A stretch of DNA of 64,000 nt from Siphonodentalium dalli (lineage: Eukaryota > Mollusca > Scaphopoda > Gadilida > Siphonodentaliidae), in contig CP136064.1 in the NCBI GenBank assembly GCA_032622095.1, positions 145,223,954-145,287,953 on the forward strand, written 5' to 3'. This document shows positions 24,714-35,274 of this stretch, one piece after another (position 1 is the stretch's first letter; every line of letters begins with the position of its first letter). Made by a program: the position numbers and the translations under genes. The notes beneath the pieces were generated by a model. It did no database searches. It saw nothing but the letters and a program-made list of their open reading frames with translations, and was not told the origin of the DNA.

Positions 24714-25195
24714 TAAAACAGCTCTTGAGAAGTTAGAAGAAATGATTGTGGATAGTAAGGCTGATTACTGGAACAAGAAATGCAAAGAACTAAATAAGTG
24801 CTCACAACAACTATTCTGGAACACGATAAGGAAAATGGGCGATCCAATGGGTAAAAACACAGTACAGCCTATCAAATATGGTACTGACAAGTATGCGCCA
24901 GAGGACAAAGTTATTGCAGATAAACTTGATGATGTTCAAATGCATCGCCTACATGCAAACACTACCAACTTCGATACTGCATGGAAGAGGTCCATCGAGA
25001 CTCAACTGACAGAGATCATGGTCGAAGCTACAGGGCAAATTGAAGAAGATGATACTGTAAACTCGGATATTACAGAGGAGGAAGTTATAAATGTGCTATA
25101 TCTCAGATGAATAAAAGTTCTGCACCATGACATGACAAAATACTACCATTATGTATCACAAGGAGAGGAGAAATTATGGAGCAAGCCTTAACAGC
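24714..25195 (+). pseudogene. LINE-B ORF2 fragment, plus strand
   Basis: It begins AAAACAGCTCTTGAG right after the LINE-A tail and encodes the same endonuclease-to-reverse-transcriptase linker as the minus fragment, open to 25110. A stop near 25108 is followed in a nearby frame by residues resembling the first reverse-transcriptase block (about 25105-25195). It then loses similarity. Sequence diverges from the minus fragment after about 25010. Confidence 0.65.
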
Positions 25196-25444
25196 ATTTT
25201 TGGTAAATTGGTAAAATTGGACAATTTTCACTAAATTTCACCAGATCGTTTCCATTTATAAGAAATTTGGTTTAAATGGCCATTTGTGCCAACATACATC
25301 ATTAATCAATAAATCAATGTCTGATAATTATGAGCCATATCACGGGGATTGGGAATTTAGGCCGTTCAAATTCGAAATAGATAGTACTAAATTTCTAAGA
25401 AAAATCAAATATTATTTTAATGCCCAGAATAACCGCAAACCGAA
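25196..25444. other. no feature recognised
   Basis: AT-rich DNA between LINE-B and LINE-C fragments. It could hold decayed LINE sequence, but I cannot support a reading frame. Confidence 0.4.
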
Positions 25445-25570
25445 CACAACAGTGTACTGAATACTCATTGCGTCGGCGTGTGTAGCAGAACGACTGAAAA
25501 GATTACTGCCTCACATCATTGAAAATTATCAGACCGGATTCTTAGCTGGGCGATACATCGGACTCAGAGA
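25445..25570 (+). pseudogene. LINE-C reverse transcriptase, first fragment
   Basis: About 40 codons read as the start of an L1/Tx1-type reverse transcriptase (QTGFLAG followed by RYIG). The next expected block (YDLIH...VDFEAFDS) begins at 30167. Similarity stops at about 25570, so roughly 4.6 kb now separates two adjoining parts of one domain. Confidence 0.65.
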
Positions 25571-26678
25571 TAATTTCGGCCAATTTGGCCGTTTACTTCA
25601 TGGCTGCTTTTCATCTGACGTGTGTGTCGGAATAATGATGTGGAGGATTTATGTAAATGTTAGCCCAAACTACATTTCCAAGTAACGATGGTTTGTTGTT
25701 TATTTTGAGGAATAATACCGCGTCAGATGAATTCAGCCCAAATATGTTAACAGTTGTCGTGTAAAACATTCGGCAGTAGGTTAGCGTCATTTAGTATTTG
25801 TGGATGTCCTTTAACATGGGGAAAATAGACTACTGCGCTTGAACGAGCATGTGAATTTGTCGTTTTTAATGTATAGCAACTTTATAATCAATAACAGAGG
25901 CATTCTCTGTCAAATAAGGTCGCTCTATTTACGATACCAATTGGGGAACTTTGTAAATTAAATTACGCGTAAACCAGCGTAAACGTATACCTGCTGCAAA
26001 TAGAAAAGGTGCCGGAATTTTGCGAATTTTCTAGCGATTTGTCGCTTGAAACCAGTTTGGTTGCCAATGAATATGGTCCAAATGATGTTATGGTATATTG
26101 ATATATGTTACGACCAAAGAAAGTTACTTAATAAGTATATTAAATGACAAAATAAATCCATTCCATGGGGCCGGGCTGTGCATTCGTCAAGTTGAAAATG
26201 AAAGCGTTTGTTCACCAGTACAGAAGGGGAATAAGATTAGTTTAGTAAACTAGATCATTTAGATCGCTTTGTGTAAGGAAAATGGTCCATAGTCGATGAT
26301 CATATTCATGTTGTCGGAGTTGTCCCAACAACGTTCAAAACAGAAATGACCGCATCGTATTTCCTGTACAATTTAAATGAAACGCACGGGCGCCGCTGAA
26401 AACACATCGGAATCGGCGTACTCGCCCCAGGGCTAACTCGCCCCAATCGACGCGTGCCAACTCGGAATAAAAGGCCAACTCGGAATAAAAGATGTATACG
26501 GGGTGTTATATGGCGTTTGGTCCGTTGTTTCTCAATGAATATTATTGAAATTTGGTGTATATGTCCGGGCTGGGACATGGAATACAACAACGTTTGAATT
26601 GTTTTTAAATTTACAAATTTGTTGATTTTATTCATTTTTTTTTCGTTCTGAAACACACTATAAAGTGTATATAATATA
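25571..26678. other. insert in LINE-C, no feature recognised
   Basis: Left part of the DNA that splits LINE-C. It starts near TTCGGCCAATTTGGCC. Short direct repeats (AACTCGGAATAAAAG twice, about 26459-26490) are present, but no credible ORF or element end. Confidence 0.4.
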
Positions 26679-26968
26679 ATAACGAACACGAGACATACAT
26701 AATATATAAACTGTTAACAAAAGATATCAAATTCAAAGATGACTCAGTGGAGTTTATAAAGTGAACATAAAAACATTGAGGTAAGAATCTTTTTAAGGAA
26801 TGCAACTTTATTTAAGGATAATAAACACATAAATTAAAATAACAAACATGAGACATACATGATTTATAAACTGGTAACAAAAGATATCAAACTCAATACA
26901 TGACAAAGATGACTCAGTGAAGTTTATAAAGTGAACATAAAAATATTAAGGTAAGAATCTTTTTAAGC
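26679..26968 (+). repeat. two-unit tandem repeat (~130 bp)
   Basis: Blocks at 26679-26805 and 26839-26968 share GAGACATACAT, AACAAAAGATATCAAA and GTAAGAATCTTTTTAAG. They are about 90% alike by eye. Confidence 0.75.
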
Positions 26969-28169
26969 ATTATTAAACCGTTTAGCACAATCCACTTCAC
27001 TCATCCGATCATCACCAAACTTCATATTTATCTTGATATTGATCTATCCGATGAGAGCTATCAAATATTTTTTTTATTTTATAGGAAAAAATGGTCGCCA
27101 GCGGCCATATTGCATTTACGTTATATGTTATCGCGTCATGTCGATATCTAGTATTACTTAGAAAATTCACCTTTCCAGATTCATAATTGCTCCATTGACT
27201 GTAACAGATGGAATTATTCCCCTCTTCGGATAGAGTGTCACTGAAACTTTATTTTGTCAGACTGTCTACATAGTCACTGATTATATATGGCAATAATCTG
27301 TAATAAGATGTAGCACTATTTTATTTTATATTTACATGCAGTGCTGTTTTTATACAACAATTCTAATCCCCCCAGATCATCATGTGATCGAGCATACATC
27401 GCGCGAGGACCTGGTTGAATTAAGGGGGGTTTTATGGATAACTTCTGTCCTCAAGCTAGATTATACTTATGACATTTAATGGCATGTTTCTAACGTGGAG
27501 GGTTTGATATGCTTGAGACACCACCACTCTTCAATTCACACCAAGTTCTCAGCTGTCATATTCGGATATTAGAACCCATAGCCATGATATATGGTTTATT
27601 TTGTGTATACTAGTAATATTGTTATTTTCATTACCTTTATATACCAGTACTGTGTATAACAATGCATATAAATTAATCCATGTATACATGTATATTGATT
27701 AAACGGATTCAGTGGTTTTGTCCATCAGTCTATCAAATTTGCGGGGAAAACATGGCCACAAGCAGTACACCCTGCTAAATTTCGAATTTGAATCAATTGG
27801 CGCACCCTGCAGCCAGCTTTTATTGGAGAACTTTTTCTCATGTGGATAGTTTGGGTCACCGCTAGATGTGAGCCATGTTTTGTTCTCAAGCTGTCCTTGT
27901 GAAGACATCACTGCCAGCGGTGATCTTGAATTTTACTATTTTTATGGCTAAATAATTTGGTTGATCCTACAGACGACACCCCTTGTCCGATCGTCACCAG
28001 ATTCCACAATGATCTTCTGGATAACCAGGGTGAGAGTAATCTAATTTTCCCGAATTTCGTTAAAAAACATTACCACAGGCAGCAATTTGGTATCTTACTG
28101 TTTGATCCTCTTTTGCATGACTGAATTGTTTAGCAAGTGTACAGACATATCCCTCATCTGATAGTCACC
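26969..28169. repeat. diverged interspersed repeat, several copies
   Basis: Near 26990, 27700, 27960 and, after a LINE insert, 28918, similar phrases recur: ATCCGATCATCACCAAA or GTCCGATCGTCACCAG, then GAGCTATC, then a GCCAGCGG/GCCAGCAG segment. They look like old dispersed copies of one repeat in the same orientation. No coding capacity is evident. Confidence 0.45.
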
Positions 28170-28917
28170 ACACTTTATATTTTTTTTTATTTTTTTTTTT
28201 ATTTTTTTTTTTTTATTGACAATATATACATGGACATATTCATATATTTAAAATACAGCATAATGACAATAACAAAAATAATGTCCTGGTATTTTCGGGA
28301 GGGGGGGACTTTCGCTCGCAACTCACACACGCCTTACACACGTTCAAATTCGAAGACACCTCATGCGTGTTTTTGATTACACAGACTATGTTTATGACTG
28401 GAATGTCATCAGAAATCCTTTTGTATGCTTTTAAATATCCATGTAATTTATAGTCTCCGATATGATAAAACAAAAATGCCTCTATCCGTGCCCGGTATTT
28501 ATATAGCGTTAATTCGACCAACCATCAACAAGTGAAAAAACGAACATAATCACAAATAGTTATTTGTCCTCAAAGTACTTGACAGGGCAAGGTATATCTC
28601 ACACCATTCAAATTCGAAGTCGTTGAGGATATCTCTCTTTAGTGCTATATATTTCTCTAACCGGTATCTCTCATCAAGTTCACGTAGAAATGATTTCACG
28701 GATAAGGTATCGGGGTCAAATTTGGTTTTGTATATGGAATATTTAAGCAATGTCAGAAATAATTTTTTGACACTGAAATTTTGCTGGCGGGGAGGGCCGA
28801 ACATTATATTGCTACGAGTGATAGAGATGTCCAGCTTGTGTTCATCCAGCCATTTTTGTGTCATTTATGAATAGTTTTACGGCAGAGCATTCATAGAATA
28901 TGTATACACTTTATATT
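28170..28917 (-). mobile_element. 5'-truncated L1/Tx1-like LINE with poly(A) tail and target duplication
   Basis: Read on the minus strand, about 105 residues of an ORF2 C-terminus (28864-28550) are followed by a 3' UTR, AATAAA and a ragged poly(A) tail (seen as T-runs at 28181-28217). ACACTTTATATT flanks the insert at 28170-28181 and 28906-28917, a 12-bp target duplication. The protein resembles the tail of LINE-C (pattern LRELDERYRLEKY). Truncation at the 5' end is typical of incomplete target-primed reverse transcription. Outside the duplications the surrounding repeat continues across the site. Confidence 0.85.
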
Positions 28918-29257
28918 GATCTTCGGGCTGACAACTAGATGGGAGCTATCGAATGCTTTGAATTTTTTTGGAAAACATTGTCGCCAGCAGTCATCTTCTA
29001 TTTTGGTTTTTATATACATGTATATCTCTTCATTCGGATAGCCAGTATTACGTAGGTACTTCAACTTTCCGCAGTCCTGTCATCATTTGAAATATAAAAA
29101 TTTACCTGATACATGCACCCTTCAAAATTTGTTTCGTCGTATCTATTTTAATGACCCGTATGGTAATATTGATACAGATATATTTGTCAAACATTTCTTT
29201 GTACAATATACAGGTATTTAGTTTGTAACTAAATCTAGAAATATATAATAGTAGCTG
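28918..29257. repeat. continuation of the diverged interspersed repeat
   Basis: Resumes the repeat interrupted at 28170 (TGGGAGCTATCGAAT, GTCGCCAGCAG). No gene is visible. Confidence 0.4.
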
Positions 29258-29690
29258 GTGGACCCTACTTCGTCCGGGATGTTCCCCTCTGATTTTCGGA
29301 GAATTGCGCGATTTAACCTTGAATTGACCATTTTAAAGGTGAACGTCATGTCGGGTCACGATTTGACCCGTCCAAAACACTCCCCGGAAAGTCACGACAA
29401 AAGTACCCGTCGAAATCCGCCCGGCTTTACCCGATTTGACCTTGAATTGACAATTTTGAATGTCAAGATCAGGTCAGGGTCATGATTTGACCCACCCGAA
29501 ACACCCCTGGGACAAAAGTAACAGTAGGTATTATATTTCGTTGAAATACTTCCGTTTTACCAGATTTGACCTTGAATTGATCTTTTTGAATGTCAAAGTC
29601 AGGTCGGGATCAAGATTTGACCCGTCCAAAATACTCCCTGGAAATAATTTACCCTAGGTATCAAATTTCGTCAAATCTGTCCGGCAGTTT
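29258..29690 (+). repeat. three ~120-130-bp tandem units
   Basis: Units starting near 29309, 29430 and 29561 each carry GATTTGACCTTGAATTGA and a later GGTCA(C/T)GATTTGACCC phrase. Divergence between units is moderate. Open frames here only reflect the repeat. Confidence 0.75.
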
Positions 29691-30166
29691 TCCCGGCCAT
29701 AGCTAACAGACAAACAGACAGACAAATGTCCAAAATATATATTAAACTAGCTGATGTACTCGACTTCGTTCGGGCTATTTAGGGAATTTTTTTTGTGATC
29801 GCCTCCATCTGGACAGTACCCAGTATATACAGCGTCTGGCCAAACTATTGTTCAATTGGTCCAGAAACATGCCTATATCAGCACGTTCGAGAACATGGCC
29901 CCACGTGAAATTGGACCCGTCCATATTGCTCCCGGGATCGAAGTAGTCCTACACACAAATTTTTAGTCGGATCGGTCAAGGTCCAGAAACCAAATCCGAG
30001 TCGGATCTGTCGAGCAGTGTTAGAGTCTATAACACATACACACATGCATTCATGCATACCCACATACATACAGACAGGTGTTCCAAAATGTATAATCGAT
30101 AGCTACAAACAATTCGATGGTAGATAGTTCACGGCCGACCTGATGCATGCATCTTAGTTTTCTTGT
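29691..30166. repeat. SINE/RTE-like tail region and a shared repeat end
   Basis: ACAGACAAACAGACAGACAA (29704-29725) and CGACTTCGTTCGGGCTATTT (about 29760) resemble the ends of dispersed retroposons known from many invertebrates. Positions 30104-30166 match, in inverted orientation, 48268-30 to about 48330 near the polymerase fragment: GATGCATGCATCTTAGTTTT is identical. LINE-C resumes exactly after 30166, so this is the end of an inserted repeat. Confidence 0.45.
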
Positions 30167-32392
30167 ACTAGACTAATGTACGATCTTATTCACAAATGTA
30201 ATGAACGCAAAATACCGGGACTCCTGCTCCTCGTAGACTTTGAAGCCTTTGATTCTGTATCATGGCGATTTTTAGAAAGATGTTTAGACTTTTCAACTTT
30301 GGAGTGGACATGAAAAAAATGGATTTCAATCCTCTATAGAAACTCGAGCTCTTTTGTACTTTTAAATAGACACATTTCACAAAATGTTAAGTTATCCAGA
30401 GGCTGTCGACAAGGTGCCCCATTATTGCCTTATATTTTTCTCCTGTGTGCAGAAATACTAGCACTAATGGTGAGACAGAATGTGAATATAAATGGTATAC
30501 ATCTTTGCAGCTCAGAATATAAGATCACACAATATGCGGACGATACAACGCTTATTCTCGACAGCTCAGAAAGGAGTGTACGCGAAGCATATTCTACTCT
30601 TGATGTTTTTGCCCGGATATCTGGTTTAAAAATTAACCCAGAGAAGTGTCAGGCGGCGTGGGCAGGGTCCATCAACCACGATAGACCAGACTTCATTCGC
30701 GACTTAAGTATCACAGTAACTGAACAATTTACCTTACTAGGGATCCATTTTAATATTGACTTGTCAAAAATGCAAAGAAATTATGACGAAATAAGAAAGA
30801 CGATCATGTCATGGAAACACCGGTTGCTCACACCAATTGGTAGATTAATAGTCATCAGAACAATAATTCTCCCCAAGTTGACACATCTATTTCTAACTCT
30901 TTCAAATCCGCACCGCGAATTTTATAAAAAGCTAAACACGTTGCTCTATAACTTTTTATGGAATTCGAAAAGAGATCGTGTCAGTCGACAACAGATGTGC
31001 AGTAATATATCACATGGTGGCTTGAAAATGATTAATGTGGAGAAATTCAATTCATCAATTAAAATCACTTGGATACGACGCCTCATTATCAACAACTGCA
31101 AATGTGAATCTTCCTATTCTAGATGATCCCCTGTACCTCACTTATGACAGAAAATATCTATTACAACACTTAAGCGTGCTGTCAAATCCATTTTGGAAAG
31201 ATGTATTTTCATCATGGTGTGAACATTTTTGAACTCTAAAAATCAAAATGTCTTGTCGAAAACGATATGGAATAATCCAGCAATTACTCTCTATGGTCGA
31301 TGCATCAATTTCAACTCATGGAGGGCAAAGGGATTAATTTTCATCAACGACTTGACCCCGAGCAATGGAAGGATTCACACGCCACAGTCAATGTTAAGCA
31401 CATATAATACAAGATAAACATAATCAGAAATGGTAACGCGCTCAAGATCATATATTATATACCCATGCTTTTAATTATAGAATATAAAATATATTCGTTT
31501 CGCGAATGACCAACTCAGAATTCCGTTAAAATAACAATAACAACCAGCACCTATAATTAACGAACCGGCGGCCGTCTCCGACCACGACCATCAGTGGGCT
31601 GCAGAACGAAACATATCTATAACAGTTGAAATATAAGACTTACAAATTATCTTTTAAATTTCTTTTATTAGTAATTGACATAGCTTGTCACAAACAAAAA
31701 ATCAACATTAATGACTTAATAATGTAAAGGACAATAAACGAAATTGAAATTCCCAACTACACCTTTTACCGGACTCGGCCTCCTGGTCGCGCAGTTCGAC
31801 TTTTAAACCGGAAAAAACAATTATCTATAAATAAAATGCCCATAGGACCACAGCTTTCAAGAATTTGCAGAACAGTATACACGCGGCGCGCGCTAATAAG
31901 AACGAACTGTATTACTTTAACCAGTATCACTCGACAAATATTGGAAATATCGAAAATGTTGACCAACCACTGAGACGAATTGCTAGCCCGTTTCTTCCAG
32001 ACAATTTTGTAACTATTGTACGCGACCGAAAAGGGGGACAATAATGTTACAGAATTATCAACTCAACTTTCTCCACCCCAAAATCATGTAGAAAATGGGA
32101 ACATGAACTAGGTGTAATAAACTCTTGGGACACTAACTTTAAGCTACCGTTCACCACGATGCCTGACACTAAGCTGCAATGGTTATAATATCTAATAAAC
32201 ACTTGAATCCTTGCGACCAATCGATTTCTTAATATAATAAAGCTAAGACAAAATGATAGATGCCAAACAGAAATTGAAACAATTTCACACATATTTTGCG
32301 ACTGTAGATCAATCGCAACTTCTCGGATTATCGTTCTTGCGAAAATATTATTTGCTACGGAAATCACCGAGGTTTGCCGATTGACTGCTTAT
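30167..32392 (+). pseudogene. LINE-C ORF2, main part (L1/Tx1-like reverse transcriptase)
   Basis: The reading starts with the block before VDFEAFDS (about 30230), passes SRGCRQGAP (about 30395) and the catalytic YADD (about 30535), and continues to about 31412 with frame changes near 30425 and 31110. From 31420 to about 32075 coding is unclear. From about 32078 to 32392 a C-terminal part is readable (KWEHELG, DTKLQW, then a C-x-C near IFCDC) with two stop codons. It ends abruptly at the Gypsy-2 5' LTR and its tail resumes at 44837. The motif set matches L1/Tx1-group elements; the copy is dead. Confidence 0.75.
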
Positions 32393-32851
32393 TGTGAGAT
32401 AACTACCCATTATAATCTCACAACTTGATTCAAACTATACGAATGTCCCAATATATAAAACCCCAAACTCAGATATTCGTGTTCGGTTCTTAACGAAACC
32501 TCACACGTCTTACTCCCAGCGAAGACATACACACAATGAAGATGGCTCCCAAATATGGTCAAGGGAGATGACCATAACGGTGGAACCAATCCCGATGTGT
32601 ATTGCCAAACGCCTCATCTAATATGCATCCCAAATAGTATATAAGAAACAACCACATCCCATCACATCATGCTTTCACTAGACTCATCTCATCTCGAGGT
32701 TATATCCAGGCATCATTCACACCAGGCATCACACATTCGGGGACATCACTTCGCGGCGACTCTTGATCATTATATTTGTACACACTGCATATCTTATTCA
32801 CAACATAATAAAGACTTGTACCTACTATATCTATGTGTTCATTACCTCACA
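32393..32851 (+). repeat. Gypsy-2 5' LTR
   Basis: 459 bp, TGTGAG...CTCACA with a perfect 6-bp inverted repeat at the ends. A TATA box (ATATATAAAA, 32451-32460) and AATAAA (32807-32812) give a plausible U3-R-U5 order. By eye it differs from the LTR at 44378 at four positions and from that at 58949 at three, under 1%, implying a recent insertion. Confidence 0.95.
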
Positions 32852-33543
32852 TAGTATTAATGGTACCGTGAACAGTTCTACGTCTCACCACACAACTTGA
32901 AGTCTCGGCCACTAGACGATCACTACAGAGCAGAAACAATCTCAAACCGCTACTCAACCACGGGGATACAGCCTTACACTCCAGCCACGGATAGACAGCC
33001 TCACACACTAGACCACTGCATCGGTCAACCATAACTCAACCATTCGGACACACAGGAACCCTTCGGACACACAGAACCGCATACCAACCCTTCGGACACA
33101 CAGGACCGCATACCAACCCTTCGGACACACAGAACCGCATACCAACCCTTCGGACACACAGGACCGCATACCAACCCTTCGGACACACAGAACCGCACAC
33201 CAACCCTTCGGACACACAGGACCGCATACATACTCATCTGATATAGACAAATCAACCTTTTGTTCTCATACAACCAGCTCACATCGTGTATCCAGCTAAT
33301 AACATTACTCACGCCTCTTGCAGACCAGATTCAGATCCACATAAACATTAACATCCGAGTTGGACACCCTTCGGCTTCCAATAAACACGACAAGAACATT
33401 CTGTACATCATTCATCATCACAGACTTGTGCACATTATTCTTCTCGGAACTTGGTGAGTGACCATCTTTTCTTTCCCATTTGCTGTCAAATTGCACACCC
33501 CCTATTTTTAGCATTCTTTTACTCCTTTTTTTTCACGTGGGTT
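32852..33543 (+). other. Gypsy-2 leader
   Basis: No ORF that I trust. TGGTACCGTGAACAG at 32861, nine nt after the LTR, could be the primer-binding site since it starts TGG, but I cannot match it to a tRNA. A minisatellite occupies 33041-33232, and a GTGAGTG splice-donor-like site lies at 33454. Confidence 0.5.
33041..33232 (+). repeat. 29-bp minisatellite in Gypsy-2 leader
   Basis: About seven units with TTCGGACACACAG; units alternate between AGAACCGC and AGGACCGC, so the true period is 58 bp. Cys-rich open frames on the minus strand are translations of this array. Confidence 0.9.
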
Positions 33544-34019
33544 ATGGACACATCACCTGATTCTACTACACCTACACTACCTACCCATCCTACTACAATA
33601 CATGCTTCAAACGATCAGCCCATACCACCCACCTCTTACAAACAACATTCAGTTCTTAATTTTAAAACTTACTGTAGATACGCTTTACCCCACCAAATAA
33701 CTTTATCGCCACAACTCATTAAATATTGCAATCCCATTCGCATTGATATAACGCAAGATACAATCCGCTTATTACAAATAACTACTCAGGACATACACTA
33801 GATTCTTGGAACGAGTGGCATACATTTCCGGCTCATTTTACGGATTATCCAAAACTTATTGTCAACTCTATAGTCGCGGCAATTCCCATAAAACATCCTA
33901 ATAAATCACCTGAATCGTGTCAAATACACCTGAATCGCATAATACACCGCCACGGCACTTGGAAAAAAATACAACATATTTCGCACCCATACCATAGATC
34001 CCAAAACAGACACCGTTAA
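33544..34019 (+). pseudogene. possible pre-gag ORF of Gypsy-2
   Basis: From the ATG at 33544 a frame runs to a stop at 33799. A second frame is open from about 33778 to a stop at 34017-34019, just before the gag ATG at 34034. Both halves look protein-like (Thr/Pro-rich start, then Trp- and aromatic-containing segments), and one missing base near 33775 would explain the switch. It could be the N-terminal, matrix-like part of Gag or a separate small protein. No family recognised. Confidence 0.4.
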
Positions 34020-34033
34020 TCCTTAATAACATA

Positions 34034-35178
34034 ATGGAGTCACCACCTCCGCAGAGCAGCGATTATTTTCATCCAAGCCAAAATTATCAGCATCACCTTG
34101 AATTAAACAGGGAAATGGACCGATCAACCGCAAGATCCCCCAACACAGACATTACTAATGAAATGGGCAAAGATGCTCAAAACTTGCTATTGTCACGGCT
34201 TACCCATGAAATTAGCCATTTCACTAGTTCTATCCGCGACCAGACTGAAAGTTTAAAAACACAAACAACAATAACAGCACTGTTGGGGATGAATTCCATT
34301 ATTGAACCCTTCGATGGCAAGCCTGACGCTTTTCCCCAATGGGTCCAAGCGGTGGAAAAATACTCCCGCGCGATTTCGGCACAAGATGAGACTATCATAA
34401 AAATTGCCGCTCAGACATGTAAATCTCAAGTTTCTGAATTTATTCAACGCTTCATAAATGAAAATAACACAGACGGAAAATTCACGTTCACCTGGACCGA
34501 TCTGAAATCACAGTTACGCTCATTATTCAGTTCCATAACTGATTCTCCTCAAGCCCTTTCCTCATTACGAGCCATTAGGCAGAGACATACGGAAACAATT
34601 GCCATGTTTGCAGAACGCATACGTACTCTTGCTAAACACGCGTTTACTGATGAAATTAACACAAGAGCAGTGCAAACACAATTAGTAGCATTTTTTTCCG
34701 ACGGTATTCGCGACTCTAGTATCAAATTCAGGCTTCTCAAAGACGACCCCGTAACGCTTGATAGAGCTACTGATATTGCCCTACGCGAAATGAACCTTCG
34801 CCAACGCTATCGCTTACGTTACGGTGAACATCATAATGATTATAACCAATTCCCACAGTTACAATCCCCTCAACCAATGGATATCGACAATAACCACCGG
34901 CACATTCCAAGTGGGCCATCACAATCCACTTACACCCCCGCCAATCCAAAGACAGACACCGAATCAATGATCACCCCCACAGGCGCCAACCTTCAAATTC
35001 TCACCACCCCTACTCTGAACCAAGGGTCTCCCATCCAAACCGCATCCAAACCATGGATGCAAGATATACTACAACAGCTCAACGACCCCTCTTCTGTACA
35101 TACTGCAGATTAAACAATCATACCACAGACCAATGCAGACGTCGGGCTCAAAATAATAACCAATTTTTAAACAGATAA
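34034..35178 (+). pseudogene. Gypsy-2 gag
   Basis: The ATG at 34034 opens 359 codons. Residues ~85-260 have the Ty3/gypsy capsid pattern (FDGKPDAFPQWV, then FAERIRTLAKHAF). The C-terminal third is Pro/Gln/Thr-rich. The frame ends at 35111, but a CCHC zinc knuckle, exactly C-X2-C-X4-H-X4-C, lies at 35095-35136 in the next frame and runs to TAA at 35176. So the nucleocapsid end is present but out of phase, best explained by loss of one base near 35087-35094. The knuckle frame contains a slippery heptamer just before its stop. Gag would form the particle core and bind the RNA. Confidence 0.8.
35166..35172 (+). promoter_or_regulatory. candidate -1 ribosomal frameshift site UUUAAAC
   Basis: T-TTA-AAC is in phase with the zinc-knuckle frame (codons tta 35167 and aac 35170), and the gag stop TAA follows at 35176. 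A -1 shift enters a frame open from 35172 to 35319 while the unshifted frame has many stops. That is the usual gag-pol arrangement of retroviruses. The protease frame begins one further phase away, so this copy has another indel near 35275-35320. No downstream pseudoknot was assessed. Confidence 0.55.
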
Positions 35179-35274
35179 TGACTCATTCCTGCACAAATTT
35201 GACCCCAAGTAGACGCAAGGCAATGAGTCCAATTACACATCAAATTAGCACCATAGGCGGCCACAATCATAGAT

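Noticed and set aside
30104-30170. Helitron 3' end (palindrome followed by CTAG)
   Set aside because: The second copy at 48268 lacks CTRR at the matching place, and CTAG at 30168 fits the LINE-C coding sequence.
33041-33232. regular short repeats resembling a CRISPR array
   Set aside because: Units are head-to-tail with no unique spacers, and the DNA is eukaryotic.
33008-33312. Cys-rich minus-strand ORFs
   Set aside because: Translations of the 29-bp minisatellite in the Gypsy-2 leader.
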